Shown here piece after piece: positions 8,945-17,558 of a stretch of DNA of 64,000 nt; within the stretch, counting starts at the first letter, position 1, and each line of letters begins with the position of its first letter. The notes under the pieces were generated by a model. The model saw nothing but the letters and a program-made list of their open reading frames with translations, ran no database searches and had not been told where the DNA came from. Source of the DNA: Falsiroseomonas ponticola. Its GTDB lineage: Bacteria; Pseudomonadota; Alphaproteobacteria; Acetobacterales; Acetobacteraceae. Location: positions 1 through 64,000 of the forward strand of contig NZ_JAERQN010000011.1 in the NCBI RefSeq assembly GCF_016805305.1, given 5' to 3'. Both the position numbers and the translations under genes were made by a program.

Positions 8945-9827
8945 CAGCCTGGACTGGAGCCTGCTCCAGGCCTTCGTCGCGGTGATGCGCGCCGGCAGCC
9001 TTTCCGCCGCCGCGCAGACCCTGCGCCTGACGCAGCCGACCGTCGGCCGCCAGATCCGCACGCTGGAGGAGCAGGTGGGGGAGGCGCTGTTCGACCGCAC
9101 GCCCCAGGGCCTGCGGCCCACCGACCGCGCCATGGCGCTGATGGAACATGCCGAGCATCTGGAGCAGGCGGCGCAGGCGCTGTCCGTCTCCATCACCGGC
9201 AAGCCGGAGAGCCCGACCGGCACGGTGCGGATCACGACGACGGAGGTCTTCGGCGTGGAGCGGCTGCCCGCGCTGCTCAGCCCCTTCCTGCGCACCCATC
9301 CCGGCATCACGATCGAGGTCTCGATCGGCATGCAGGTGGAGAACCTGCTGCGCCGGGACGCCGACATCGCCATCCGCTTCTCCCGCCCCGAGCAGCCGGA
9401 GCTGATCGCGCGGCAGATCGGGACCGTGGAACTCGGCTTTTTCGCGTCGGAGGATTACGTGGCGCGCCATGGCGAACCGCCGGCGCTGGACCGGCTCGAA
9501 GGCCATGTCTGGGTGGGGTTCGACCGCGATTCCTTCGGCGCCCGCGCGGCCGAACGGCTGAAGCTCGATGTGACCAACACCCGCTTCGCCTTCAAGGCGG
9601 ACAGCATGCTCGCCCAGCGCCAGGCCATCGCGCAGGGGCTTGGGATGGGCGTGCTGGAAGCCCGCGCGGCGAGCCGCGTGCCGGGATTGCGGCGGCTGCT
9701 GACGGAGGAATTCGCGCCGCGCTCCGGCGTCTGGCTGGTGGCGCATGCGGATGTGCGGCAGGGGCGGCGCTACCGCGCCGTCTTCGACCACCTGGCGAAG
9801 GTGCTGCCCGGGGAGTTCAAGGACTGA
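8937..9827 (+). CDS. LysR-family transcriptional regulator
   Basis: 296 residues. The N-terminal winged helix reads DWSLLQAFVAVMRAGSLSAAAQTLRLTQPTVGRQIRTLEEQVGEALFDR, the standard LysR HTH. From about residue 90 the substrate-binding domain begins (GTVRITTTEVFGVERLPALLSPFLRTHPGI), with DIAIRFSRPEQPELIARQIG typical of the CrgA/AaeR-like branch. ATG at 8937 sits six residues before the HTH, as in homologues. There is no obvious Shine-Dalgarno; the start lies in a perfect inverted repeat. Likely targets are itself and the divergent exported protein; the neighbouring Bug gene is also possible. Confidence 0.92.
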   Translation: MTHSLDWSLLQAFVAVMRAGSLSAAAQTLRLTQPTVGRQIRTLEEQVGEALFDRTPQGLRPTDRAMALMEHAEHLEQAAQALSVSITGKPESPTGTVRITTTEVFGVERLPALLSPFLRTHPGITIEVSIGMQVENLLRRDADIAIRFSRPEQPELIARQIGTVELGFFASEDYVARHGEPPALDRLEGHVWVGFDRDSFGARAAERLKLDVTNTRFAFKADSMLAQRQAIAQGLGMGVLEARAASRVPGLRRLLTEEFAPRSGVWLVAHADVRQGRRYRAVFDHLAKVLPGEFKD

Positions 9828-9952
9828 GCCTCGGTGGCCCGCGCCTGTCCGGCCGCGGCTCCCTGGTCACGGCCACCGGCACCCGCCGCGGTTCTTCGAC
9901 CGCTGGCCTGGCGCCGGCGCGTTGACGCGGGCCACCCCCCATCCCCGGGCCG

Positions 9953-9976
9953 GGCCGCCGGCGCGTGCCGGCGGCC
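9953..9976. terminator. Strong GC hairpin between convergent lysR and Bug genes
   Basis: GGCCGCCGGC (9953-9962), 4-nt loop GCGT, GCCGGCGGCC (9967-9976): perfect 10-bp arms, located in the 164-bp space between two convergent genes. No U-run on either side, so it may work with Rho or as a 3' end stabiliser. Confidence 0.55.
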
Positions 9977-9991
9977 GGGCGGATCAGGCGA

Positions 9992-10954
9992 TCAGCTGTT
10001 GATCCAGGGCGCGCGGCGCCACAGGTCGGCATACTGCGTCTGGGTGGCGCGCATGCGCGCTTCCCACTGCGCGCCGGGCTCCAGCGTCGGCTCGATGAAC
10101 TGCGCCTCGAAGCTGCGGCGCGTGGCGGGGTCGGCGGCGGCTTCCTGCACGGCGTCGCGCAGGCGCTCCAGGATGCGGGACGGCGTCGCGACCGGCACCA
10201 CAAGGCCGCGTTCCGAATACATCTCGAAATCCAGGCCCAGGCTCTTGAAGGTCGGCGTTTCCGGCGCGAAGCGGCTGCGCGCCGCGCCGCCATGCGCGAT
10301 GAAGCGCACGCCATCGGGGTTGGGCATCACCTCCCCCACCGAGACGCAGTTCACCTGCACCTGGCCGGCGATGAGGGCGGTGCGCTGGATCGGCGCGCCG
10401 GTGTAGTGGATCAGCGTGAAGCGCGCCCCCGTCAGGCGGGAGATCTGCGCCATCATCAGGTGGTCGTCGGTGCCGATGCCGGAGGTGGAGACGACGATCC
10501 CCTCGGGATCCGCCAGCGCGCGGCGCACCAGGTCGGGCAGGTCGCGGATCGGGCTGTCGGCGCGGATGATCAGGCCCGTCGGGTCCGTCATGATGTTGCC
10601 GATGAAGCCGAAGCTGTCGAGATTGTACTGCGCCCGCCGCTCCACCGGCACCGTGACGAAGGAGGGCATGTTGGTCAGGCCCAGCACCTGCCCATCCGGC
10701 CGCGACCGCGCGACATAGGTCAGCGCGACCTCGCTGGACGCGCCGGGCTTGTTCACCACCGTGATGGGCTGGCCGAGCCGCGTTTCCAGGTGCCGCGCGA
10801 AGAGCCGCGCGACGATGTCCGTGCCGCCACCCGGGGCGAAGCCGACGACGAGTTCGACCGGCCGGTCGGGCCGCCAGGGCTGGGCGAAGGCGGGCGCGGC
10901 CAGGGGAGCCGCGAGGAAGGCACCGAGGATGCTGCGACGGCCAAGCTGCGACAT
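9992..10954 (-). CDS. Bug-type tripartite tricarboxylate transporter substrate-binding protein (TctC family)
   Basis: 320 residues with an export signal (RRSILGAFLAAPLAAPAFAQ, twin-arginine-like) and the Bug family core: WRPDRPVELVVGFAPGGGTDIVARLFARHLE, VVNKPGASSEVA, DGQVLGLTN. Bug proteins bind small carboxylates or aromatic acids in the periplasm and hand them to TctAB or act as sensors. A GGAGG sits 8 bp before the ATG. No TctA or TctB is in the window, so it is an orphan receptor, which is common in Acetobacteraceae and Burkholderiales. It lies downstream of the liv-type operon in the same direction, 129 bp away. Confidence 0.92.
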   Translation of the reverse strand: MSQLGRRSILGAFLAAPLAAPAFAQPWRPDRPVELVVGFAPGGGTDIVARLFARHLETRLGQPITVVNKPGASSEVALTYVARSRPDGQVLGLTNMPSFVTVPVERRAQYNLDSFGFIGNIMTDPTGLIIRADSPIRDLPDLVRRALADPEGIVVSTSGIGTDDHLMMAQISRLTGARFTLIHYTGAPIQRTALIAGQVQVNCVSVGEVMPNPDGVRFIAHGGAARSRFAPETPTFKSLGLDFEMYSERGLVVPVATPSRILERLRDAVQEAAADPATRRSFEAQFIEPTLEPGAQWEARMRATQTQYADLWRRAPWINS

Positions 10955-11064
10955 GATCGAACCTCCAGAACTCGTCTGGCGATCAAATGCATCGTCACCG
11001 GCTTTGGTTGAATAGGATGATTGCGCGGCGGCGGTGAATGCTGTGAAGCCGCCGACTCGCCGGG

Positions 11065-11089
11065 CTGTAAAGCGGTAAAGGCTTTACAG
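11065..11089. terminator. Hairpin overlapping the stop codon of the ABC operon
   Basis: CTGTAAAGC (11065-11073) and GCTTTACAG (11081-11089) form a 9-bp stem with a 7-nt loop. The stem includes the TAA (11084-11086) of the last transporter gene. It lies between that gene and the co-directional Bug gene, so it may terminate the operon or reduce read-through. Confidence 0.5.
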
Positions 11090-11796
11090 GTGCAGGTAGC
11101 TGTCCCGGACCTGCGGCGCCGCGGCCAGCTCCGTGCTGGTCCCGGTCCAGACCGTGCGGCCCTTCTCGATGACCACATGCCGGTCCGCGAGGCGCGTCAC
11201 CGCCGCCAGGTTCTTGTCGATCAGCAGGATCGCCTGGCCCTCCGCCTTCAGCTGCGCCAGCACGTACCAGATCTCCGCGCGGATCAGCGGCGCCAGGCCC
11301 TCCGTCGCCTCATCCAGGATGAGCAGCCGCGGATTGGTCATCAGCGCGCGGCCGATCGCGACCATCTGCTGTTCGCCGCCCGAGAGCTTGGCGCCGGGAT
11401 TGCTGCGGCGTTCGCGCAGGCGGGGGAAGAAGTCGTACACCGCCGGCAGCGTCCAGCGCGGCGCGCCGGGGCCGCGATGGGCGGCGGTGGCCAGCAGGTT
11501 CTCCTCCACCGTCAGGGTCGGGAAGACCTGCCGCCCCTCCGGCACCAGCCCCAGCCCCTGGCGCGCCACCTTGTGCGCCGGCAGGCCCGCGACGGAGGCG
11601 CCATCGAGCGTGATCTCCCCGCCCCAGATGCGCCCGCCGACGGAGGGCAGCAGGCCCATGATGGCGCGCACGGTGGTGGTCTTGCCCATGCCGTTGCGGC
11701 CGAGCAGCGTCACCACCTCCCCCGCGCCGATCGAGAGGTCGATCCCGAACAGGACCTGGCTGCCGCCATAGCCCGCGGTGAGGCCCGCCAGGCGGA

Positions 11797-11800
<4 letters not shown>
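11084..11800 (-). CDS. Branched-chain-type ABC transporter ATP-binding protein (LivF-like)
   Basis: 238 residues. Walker A is LLGRNGMGKTTT near residue 37, the signature is LSGGEQQMVAIGRAL, Walker B is LLILDEATEGLAP. Length and the LNGRNGMGKTT/EGLAP variants identify the LivF branch of hydrophobic amino acid/aromatic acid uptake ATPases. Its ATG overlaps the upstream LivG-like stop (ATGA). It is the last gene of a five-gene operon led by a periplasmic binding protein; the upstream operator suggests aromatic acid rather than leucine transport. Confidence 0.93.
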
Positions 11801-12559
<759 letters not shown>

Positions 12560-12567
<8 letters not shown>

Positions 12568-13507
12568 GGCGGAACCCCTTCGCGACCTGGCCAGGGATGC
12601 CCGACAGGCCGTTTGGCAGGAACAGCACGGCCAGGATCAGCAGCACGCCGAACAGGATGCGCCAATGCTCCCATTGGTGGGACAGCCACTCCTCCAGCAG
12701 CACGAAGCCCAGCGCGCCGAGCAGCGCGCCATGCAGCCCGGACAGCCCGCCGAGGATGACCATGAACAGCAACTCGCCGGAGCGCTGCCAGGAGATGTAG
12801 GCGGGAGCCACGAACTCCGTCGCATTGGCGAAAAGGAACCCGGCCGCGCCGCCGATCGCACCGGCGATGACGTAGGCCGTGAGGCGATAGGGATAGGGGT
12901 CGAAGCCCAGCGCCTGCGCCCGCATGGGATTGCCCTTCACGGCGCGCAGCACGCGGCCGAAGCGGGAGGCCAGCAGGACGCGGCAGAGCAGCCAGGCCAG
13001 CGCCAGCGCGCCGAGGCAGACATAGTGGAAGGCCAGCTTGTTCTCCAGCAGCCGCCCGCCCGCCACGGTGTTGCGGGCGTAGAGCGTGTAGCCATCGTCG
13101 CCGCCATAGCCGGCCAGCGAGGTCGCGGTGAAGAAGGCCATCTGCCCGAAGGCCAGCGTGATCATGATGAAGTGGACGCCGCTGGTGCGCACCGCGACCG
13201 CACCCGTGACCAGCGCGAAGCCCGCCGCGGCGAGGATCGCGACGGGCAGCACCACATGCGCCTCCACGATCCGCGCATCGTCCAGGATGACGACGGCATA
13301 GGCGCCGAAGCCCATCATCGCCGCATGGCCCATGGAGACGAGGCCCGCCCCGCCCACGAGCAGGGAGAGCGAGACGGCCGCCATGGCCAGGATCATCGCC
13401 CGCGCCATCAGCGTCAGCACATAGCCCTCGCCGAATCCTGCGAAAGGGGCCGCCGCCAGCGCGCCGAGCAGCAGCAGCGCCGGCAGTTCGGCCTTCAGCG
13501 CCCGCAT
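12560..13507 (-). CDS. Branched-chain-type ABC transporter permease (LivM-like)
   Basis: 315 residues with about nine hydrophobic segments, starting MRALKAELPALLLLGALAAAPFAG. The LivM signature GHAAMMGFGAYAV and a loop with GVHFIMITLAFGQM are visible, as is SGLHGALLGALGFVLLEEWL near the C-terminus. The start at 13507 overlaps the LivH-like stop; the long open frame upstream is a shadow of that gene. It is an inner-membrane partner of the LivH-like subunit. Confidence 0.92.
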
Positions 13508-14430
13508 CAGGAAGCCCGCACCGGGAACAGCCCCGCCGGCCGGAAGGCCAGGATCGCCGCCATGGCGATGTAGATCAGCATGGAGGAGAGCGCCGCGCCG
13601 ACCTGGCGTGCCTCCGACGGCGAGAGGAACAGCCGCATGAGGTCCGGCATCAGGGACCGCCCCAGCGTCTCCACCAGCCCGACCAGCAGCGCCGCCAGGA
13701 AGGCGCCGCGGATGCTGCCGATGCCGCCGATGACGATGACGACGAAGGCCAGGATCAGCAGGTTGTCGCCCATCCCGGGCTCCACGGAGAGGATCGGCGC
13801 CGCCAGCACACCCGCGAAGCCCGCGAGCATCGCCCCGAAGCCGAAGACCACCATGAAGAGCCGCCGGATATCGACACCGAGTGCCGCCACCATCGGCGCG
13901 TTGGTGGCGCCCGCCCGCACCAGCATGCCGACCCTGGTGCGCTCCACCAGCCACCAGAGCAGCCCCGCCGTGGCGAGGCCCCCGGCGATGATGGCGAGGC
14001 GATAGGTGGGGTAGAGCAGCCCCTCCATCACGCGGATGCCGCCGGTCAGCGCATCCGGCAGCGGCACCTGCAGCGGCGCCGCGCCGAACACCATCTTCAC
14101 GCCCTGGTTCAGCACCAGGATGACGCCGAAGGTCGCCAGCACCTGCGCCATGTGGTCGCGGTCATAGAGGTGCCGGAAGACCAGGAATTCCAGCAGCAGC
14201 CCGAACAGCAGCGCCGCCGGCAGGGCCAGCAGCAGCGCCAGCCAGAAGCTGCCGGTCTGGGCCGCGAAGAAGGCGGCGAAATAGGCGCCGACCATGTACT
14301 GCACGCCATGCGCCAGGTTGATGAAATCCATCACCCCGAAGACCAGCGTCAGCCCCGCCGCGATCAGGAAGAGAAGGATGCCGAGCTGCAGGCCGTTCAG
14401 GCCCTGCACCAGCAGAAGCGTGGTCGACAT
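13507..14430 (-). CDS. Branched-chain-type ABC transporter permease (LivH-like)
   Basis: 307 residues, strongly hydrophobic. MSTTLLLVQGLNGLQLGILLFLIAAGLTLVFGVMDFINLAHG is the characteristic LivH N-terminus, and FGFGAMLAGFAGVLAAPI with IGGIGSIRGAFLAALLVGLVETLG are the conserved EAA-like and C-terminal segments. The ATG at 14430 is 14 bp after the binding-protein gene. It forms the heterodimeric channel with the LivM-like subunit. Confidence 0.93.
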   Translation of the reverse strand: MSTTLLLVQGLNGLQLGILLFLIAAGLTLVFGVMDFINLAHGVQYMVGAYFAAFFAAQTGSFWLALLLALPAALLFGLLLEFLVFRHLYDRDHMAQVLATFGVILVLNQGVKMVFGAAPLQVPLPDALTGGIRVMEGLLYPTYRLAIIAGGLATAGLLWWLVERTRVGMLVRAGATNAPMVAALGVDIRRLFMVVFGFGAMLAGFAGVLAAPILSVEPGMGDNLLILAFVVIVIGGIGSIRGAFLAALLVGLVETLGRSLMPDLMRLFLSPSEARQVGAALSSMLIYIAMAAILAFRPAGLFPVRAS

Positions 14431-14444
14431 CCTTAGCCCGCTCC

Positions 14445-15638
14445 TCAGCCGGCGGGCATGCGGCATTCCGCCGCGAAGGGATCGGTGACGTTGTCGAAGA
14501 CCTTGCGCTCATGCTCGGTCTGGAACTTGCCGTCCGCCCGCCGCGCCACCTTGGCCAGCCAGAAATCCTGCACGGGGAAGTGGTTGGCGCCGAAGGCGAA
14601 GGGCCCGCGCACGCTGCGGAAATCGGCGGCGCGGATCGCGCTGCGCAGCGCGCCCTTGTCGGCCAGGTTGCCGCCGGTGCGGCGGATGGCGCTGTCCAGC
14701 AGGAAGGCGCTGTCATAGGCATGCGCCGCGTAGCTGGCGGGCACGTAGTTGAACTGGCCCTCGAAATCCCGCACGAAGCGGGCGTTCTGCTCGTTGGGCA
14801 GCGTCGGCGTCCAGGTGGTGCCGGTGAAGAAGCCGACCGCGGCCTCCCCCTGCGCGGGCAGCACCGCCTCATCCACCGTGAAGGCGGAGAGGAAGGGGAT
14901 GCTGGCGAGCCCGGCCTGGCGATACTGCCGCACCAGATTCACGCCGAGCCCGCCCGGCATGAAGGTGAACAGCGCATCCGGCCGCGCCGCCGCGATCCGC
15001 GCCAGCTCCGCGGAGAAGTCGAGCTGCGTCAGCGGCGTGTAGATCTCGTCCACCACCTCGCCCCGGAAGCGGGACTTGAAGCCCGCCGCGGCATCGCGCC
15101 CCGCCTGGTAGTTCGGCGTCATGATCATGACGCGGCGATACCCCGCATCCTGCGCCGCCTGGCCCATCACCGCATGGTTCTGGTCGTTGACGTAGGAGGT
15201 GGCGAAGAAGAAGGGGTTGCAGCCGCGCCCCGCGAAGGGGGAGGGGCCGGCATTGGTGGAGATCAGGAAGGTCTGCGTATCCGTCACCGGGCGCAGGATG
15301 GCGCCCAGGATGTTGGAGAAGACGACACCGACGATCACGTCGCAGCGGTCGCGCTCGATCGCCGCGCGCACCTTCGTCACCGCCACGTCGGGGCGCAGCT
15401 CGTCATCGATGACCAGCACCTCGGCACCCCGCCCGCCCAGGCGGTTCTCCAGGTGGCGCATGCCGAGCATGAAGCCATCCCGCAGATGCGTGCCCAGCGA
15501 GGCCTGCGGCCCCGTCAGCACCGCCACCAGCCCCACCTTCACCGGCGCTGCCTGCGCGCGCGCCACCAGCGGCATGGCCAGCGCCGAGGCGCCGAGACCC
15601 AGCGCCGCGCGCCGGCCCAGTTCGATCCGCATCGTCAT
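14445..15638 (-). CDS. ABC transporter substrate-binding protein (LivK/HBA-type)
   Basis: 397 residues. A twin-arginine-like leader (GRRAALGLGASALAMPLVARAQA) is followed by the type I periplasmic fold PVKVGLVAVLTGPQASLGTHLRDGF, FLISTNAGPS and YVPASYAAHAYDSAFLLDSAI. It is the first gene of the transporter operon. Related receptors next to aromatic-acid genes bind benzoates and phenylpropenoids rather than amino acids. A near-perfect 20-bp dyad matching the sites at the aromatic locus lies 19 bp upstream of the ATG, so the likely ligand is the aromatic acid degraded there (inference). Confidence 0.93.
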   Translation of the reverse strand: MTMRIELGRRAALGLGASALAMPLVARAQAAPVKVGLVAVLTGPQASLGTHLRDGFMLGMRHLENRLGGRGAEVLVIDDELRPDVAVTKVRAAIERDRCDVIVGVVFSNILGAILRPVTDTQTFLISTNAGPSPFAGRGCNPFFFATSYVNDQNHAVMGQAAQDAGYRRVMIMTPNYQAGRDAAAGFKSRFRGEVVDEIYTPLTQLDFSAELARIAAARPDALFTFMPGGLGVNLVRQYRQAGLASIPFLSAFTVDEAVLPAQGEAAVGFFTGTTWTPTLPNEQNARFVRDFEGQFNYVPASYAAHAYDSAFLLDSAIRRTGGNLADKGALRSAIRAADFRSVRGPFAFGANHFPVQDFWLAKVARRADGKFQTEHERKVFDNVTDPFAAECRMPAG

Positions 15639-15656
15639 CCCTTCCGTCTCCCGGAG

Positions 15657-15676
15657 ATAGTTTAAGCTTCAACTAT
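15657..15676. promoter_or_regulatory. Putative MarR operator, site 3 (best copy)
   Basis: ATAGTTTAAGCTTCAACTAT is a palindrome except for one symmetric position pair (18 of 20 bases self-match). It lies 18 bp upstream of the binding-protein ATG, a place where a bound repressor would block transcription. It matches the two sites in the divergent aromatic promoter about 9.6 kb away. Confidence 0.75.
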
Positions 15677-15679
15677 TGC

Positions 15680-15754
15680 CCGCATGCAAGTGGTTTAGCG
15701 TGCGCCGCACGCGAGCGGTTTAGCGGCCCCCGCATGCAAGTCGTCCCGCATGCT
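15680..15754. repeat. Three tandem 25-bp imperfect repeats over the end of the hydrolase gene
   Basis: Units start at exactly 15680, 15705 and 15730 and begin CCGCATGCAAGT, CCGCACGCGAGC and CCGCATGCAAGT. Units 1 and 2 share GGTTTAGCG in the same register; unit 3 diverges in its second half. The stop codon of the minus-strand hydrolase (15720-15722) lies in unit 2. Confidence 0.65.
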
Positions 15755-16526
15755 CCACCAGCGCGCTGCCCGGATCGGCCAGCGGCGCGATGACCGTGAA
15801 GTGGTTGAGGCCCGGCAGCGCCTCCGCCGTGCCGCCCCAGGCCGCGGCCATGTCGCGGGTCTGGCGCAGGTATTCCGGGCTTTCGTCACCGCCAACCACG
15901 CAGTGGATGGTCCCGCCCGGCTTCGGCAGGAAGCGGGGGGAGACGGCGCGCGCCTCCGCCGCGCCGATGCGCAGCGCCGCGCCGATGCTGGTCGGCAGCA
16001 GGGGCTCCAGCTCGAACACGCCGGAGATCGGCAGCGCGGCGGGGACCAGGTCCGCGGGCAGCGCCGGGTCCAGCGCGCGCCAATCGGTTGCCAGCATCAT
16101 CGCCGCCAGCTGCCCGCCGGCGGAATGGCCGCTGACCATCAGGCGCCGCCCATGCCGGCGATGCAGGAAGGCGCAGGCGGCCCGCATCTGCGCGACGATC
16201 GTGCCCACGCTGACGCCGGGCGCCAGGTCATAGGACGGGATGGCCACCGCGATGCCGCGGCCGTTCAACCCCCGCGCGCAATGGCTGACCCATTCGCGCC
16301 CCAGCGCCATCCAGTAGCCGCCATGGATGAAGACGGCCATGGCCACCGCCTCTCCCGCCGGCCAGAACAGGTCGAGCCTCTCCCGCTCCCCGGCCCCATA
16401 GGCCAGGCCGAGTTCGGCCCGGGGGCAGGCCTCCCGCCAGGCGGCGGCGTCGCGCTGCCAGCCCTGCATCACGGCGGGGTGTTCGGGGACGCGGGCGCGG
16501 TTGTTGTATTCGGCTTCGAGGTCCAT
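15720..16526 (-). CDS. Alpha/beta hydrolase, arylformamidase (kynurenine formamidase)-like
   Basis: 268 residues. The oxyanion motif HGGYW near residue 66, the nucleophile elbow GHSAGG near 132, the acid in GGDESPEY and the histidine in LNHFTV give a complete triad. HGGYW hydrolases of this size include kynurenine formamidases and related esterases. If it is one, N-formylkynurenine breakdown would feed the 2-aminobenzoate pathway encoded in this window; no kynureninase or tryptophan dioxygenase is visible, so this stays tentative. The ATG at 16526 (MDLEAEYNNRARVPEHP) matches family N-termini better than the upstream start at 16577. The C-terminus runs into a 25-bp tandem repeat. Confidence 0.85.
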   Translation of the reverse strand: MDLEAEYNNRARVPEHPAVMQGWQRDAAAWREACPRAELGLAYGAGERERLDLFWPAGEAVAMAVFIHGGYWMALGREWVSHCARGLNGRGIAVAIPSYDLAPGVSVGTIVAQMRAACAFLHRRHGRRLMVSGHSAGGQLAAMMLATDWRALDPALPADLVPAALPISGVFELEPLLPTSIGAALRIGAAEARAVSPRFLPKPGGTIHCVVGGDESPEYLRQTRDMAAAWGGTAEALPGLNHFTVIAPLADPGSALVEHAGRLACGGR

Positions 16527-16605
16527 GGCCGCATGACACGCGGGGGCGCCACGGGCGGCAAGCCCCCCGTTCCACAACCGCCCCTGTTTGGGGCATGAGG
16601 GGGCG

Positions 16606-17172
16606 ATGAAAGTCTATCTCGCCGGCCCCGATGTCTTCCTGCCCGATGCCGCCGCCATGGCGGCGGAGAAGAAGCGCCTCTGCGCGCGGCATGGGCTGGA
16701 GGGCGTCTTCCCGACCGATCCCCGCCCGGACCCCGCCGCCGATGCGGCCTCCGACCTCTGGTACGCCATCTACCTGCGGAACGAAGCGCATATCCGCGCC
16801 TGCGACGCGCTGGTCGCGAACCTGACCCCCTTTCGCGGCCCCTCCGCCGATGCCGGCACCGTCTACGAACTCGGCTTCATGCGGGCCCTCGGGCGGCCGG
16901 TGCTGGGCTACAGCAACGATGCCGCCGACTTCAGCACGCGCACGCGCGCCTTCCTGGGCGATGCCGCGCGGCGCGATGCGAAGGGCGAGTGGGTGGATGG
17001 GGAGGGGCTGAGCCTCGAATCCTTCGGCCTGACGGACAACCTGATGATCGATGGCAGCATCCGCGCCGCCGATGGCCTGCTGGTCCGCCGCCAGGTGCCC
17101 GAGGCCGATCGCTGGACGGATCTGGCGGCCTTCGAGGCGTGCCTGAAGGCACTCGCCACCCGCCGGGCCTGA
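16606..17172 (+). CDS. Nucleoside 2-deoxyribosyltransferase-family protein
   Basis: 188 residues, starting MKVYLAGPDVFLPDA, the nucleotide-binding start of this family. The catalytic-type segment is ACDALVANLTPFRGPSADAGTVYELGFMRALGRPVLGYSND, where the glutamate in TVYELGF is the expected nucleophile and the NLTPFRGP loop binds the base. Such enzymes swap nucleobases on deoxyribosides or hydrolyse nucleoside monophosphates. Start at 16606 follows GAGGGGGCG. It is divergent from the hydrolase and followed by 386 bp without a gene. Confidence 0.9.
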   Translation: MKVYLAGPDVFLPDAAAMAAEKKRLCARHGLEGVFPTDPRPDPAADAASDLWYAIYLRNEAHIRACDALVANLTPFRGPSADAGTVYELGFMRALGRPVLGYSNDAADFSTRTRAFLGDAARRDAKGEWVDGEGLSLESFGLTDNLMIDGSIRAADGLLVRRQVPEADRWTDLAAFEACLKALATRRA

Positions 17173-17370
17173 TACCGCCGCGCCCCTGGCGTGACCGGCG
17201 GCCGACACGGTCGGCCGAGGCCGCGGATGCGGCCCGCCGCGGGCGTGCCTTGGGCAGGACGACGCCAAGCAGCGGGCTGGCCGCGCCGGCATTGCCGGGC
17301 GATCTCCGAGGCGCGATCCGCAGGCGGGCGCCCGTCCCCATCGGCCCGCGTGCAAGCCCTGAGGTCGATG

Positions 17371-17383
17371 CAAGCAATGCTTG
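17371..17383. promoter_or_regulatory. Palindrome in the RTX promoter region
   Basis: CAAGCA and TGCTTG are inverted repeats around one A, next to an AT-richer stretch about 180 bp before the RTX start. It may be an operator; no regulator can be named. Confidence 0.35.
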
Positions 17384-17529
17384 TAGTTCGTAAATATTCA
17401 CGCAACCCGCTTCATGGCCCGCGCCCGTCCGGCAAGAAACGACGTGCCATCCCATCGCACGAATAATTGAAAACCAGCGGAATCCGTGGAACCGTTTCGT
17501 CCATTGCGCGGGCATCCACCGGGCGTGCC

Positions 17530-17543
17530 CTCGTTGCAACGAG
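17530..17543. promoter_or_regulatory. Perfect 14-bp palindrome in the RTX leader
   Basis: CTCGTTG and CAACGAG form a perfect palindrome ending 15 bp before the ATG and 3 bp before the Shine-Dalgarno. It could be a repressor site near the transcription start or part of an mRNA leader structure. Confidence 0.45.
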
Positions 17544-17558
17544 AACGGGGAGGCACCC

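Larger units (their letters stand above)
17173..17558. other. 386-bp intergenic region upstream of the RTX protein gene
   Basis: No convincing gene. The first 200 bp are GC-rich like the coding DNA; a less GC-rich stretch follows from about 17370 (TTCGTAAATATTCACG, later GAATAATTGAAAACC), where a promoter is likely. Two palindromes lie here: CAAGCA-A-TGCTTG at 17371-17383 and CTCGTTGCAACGAG at 17530-17543. The Shine-Dalgarno GGGGAGG is at 17547-17553. Confidence 0.6.
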
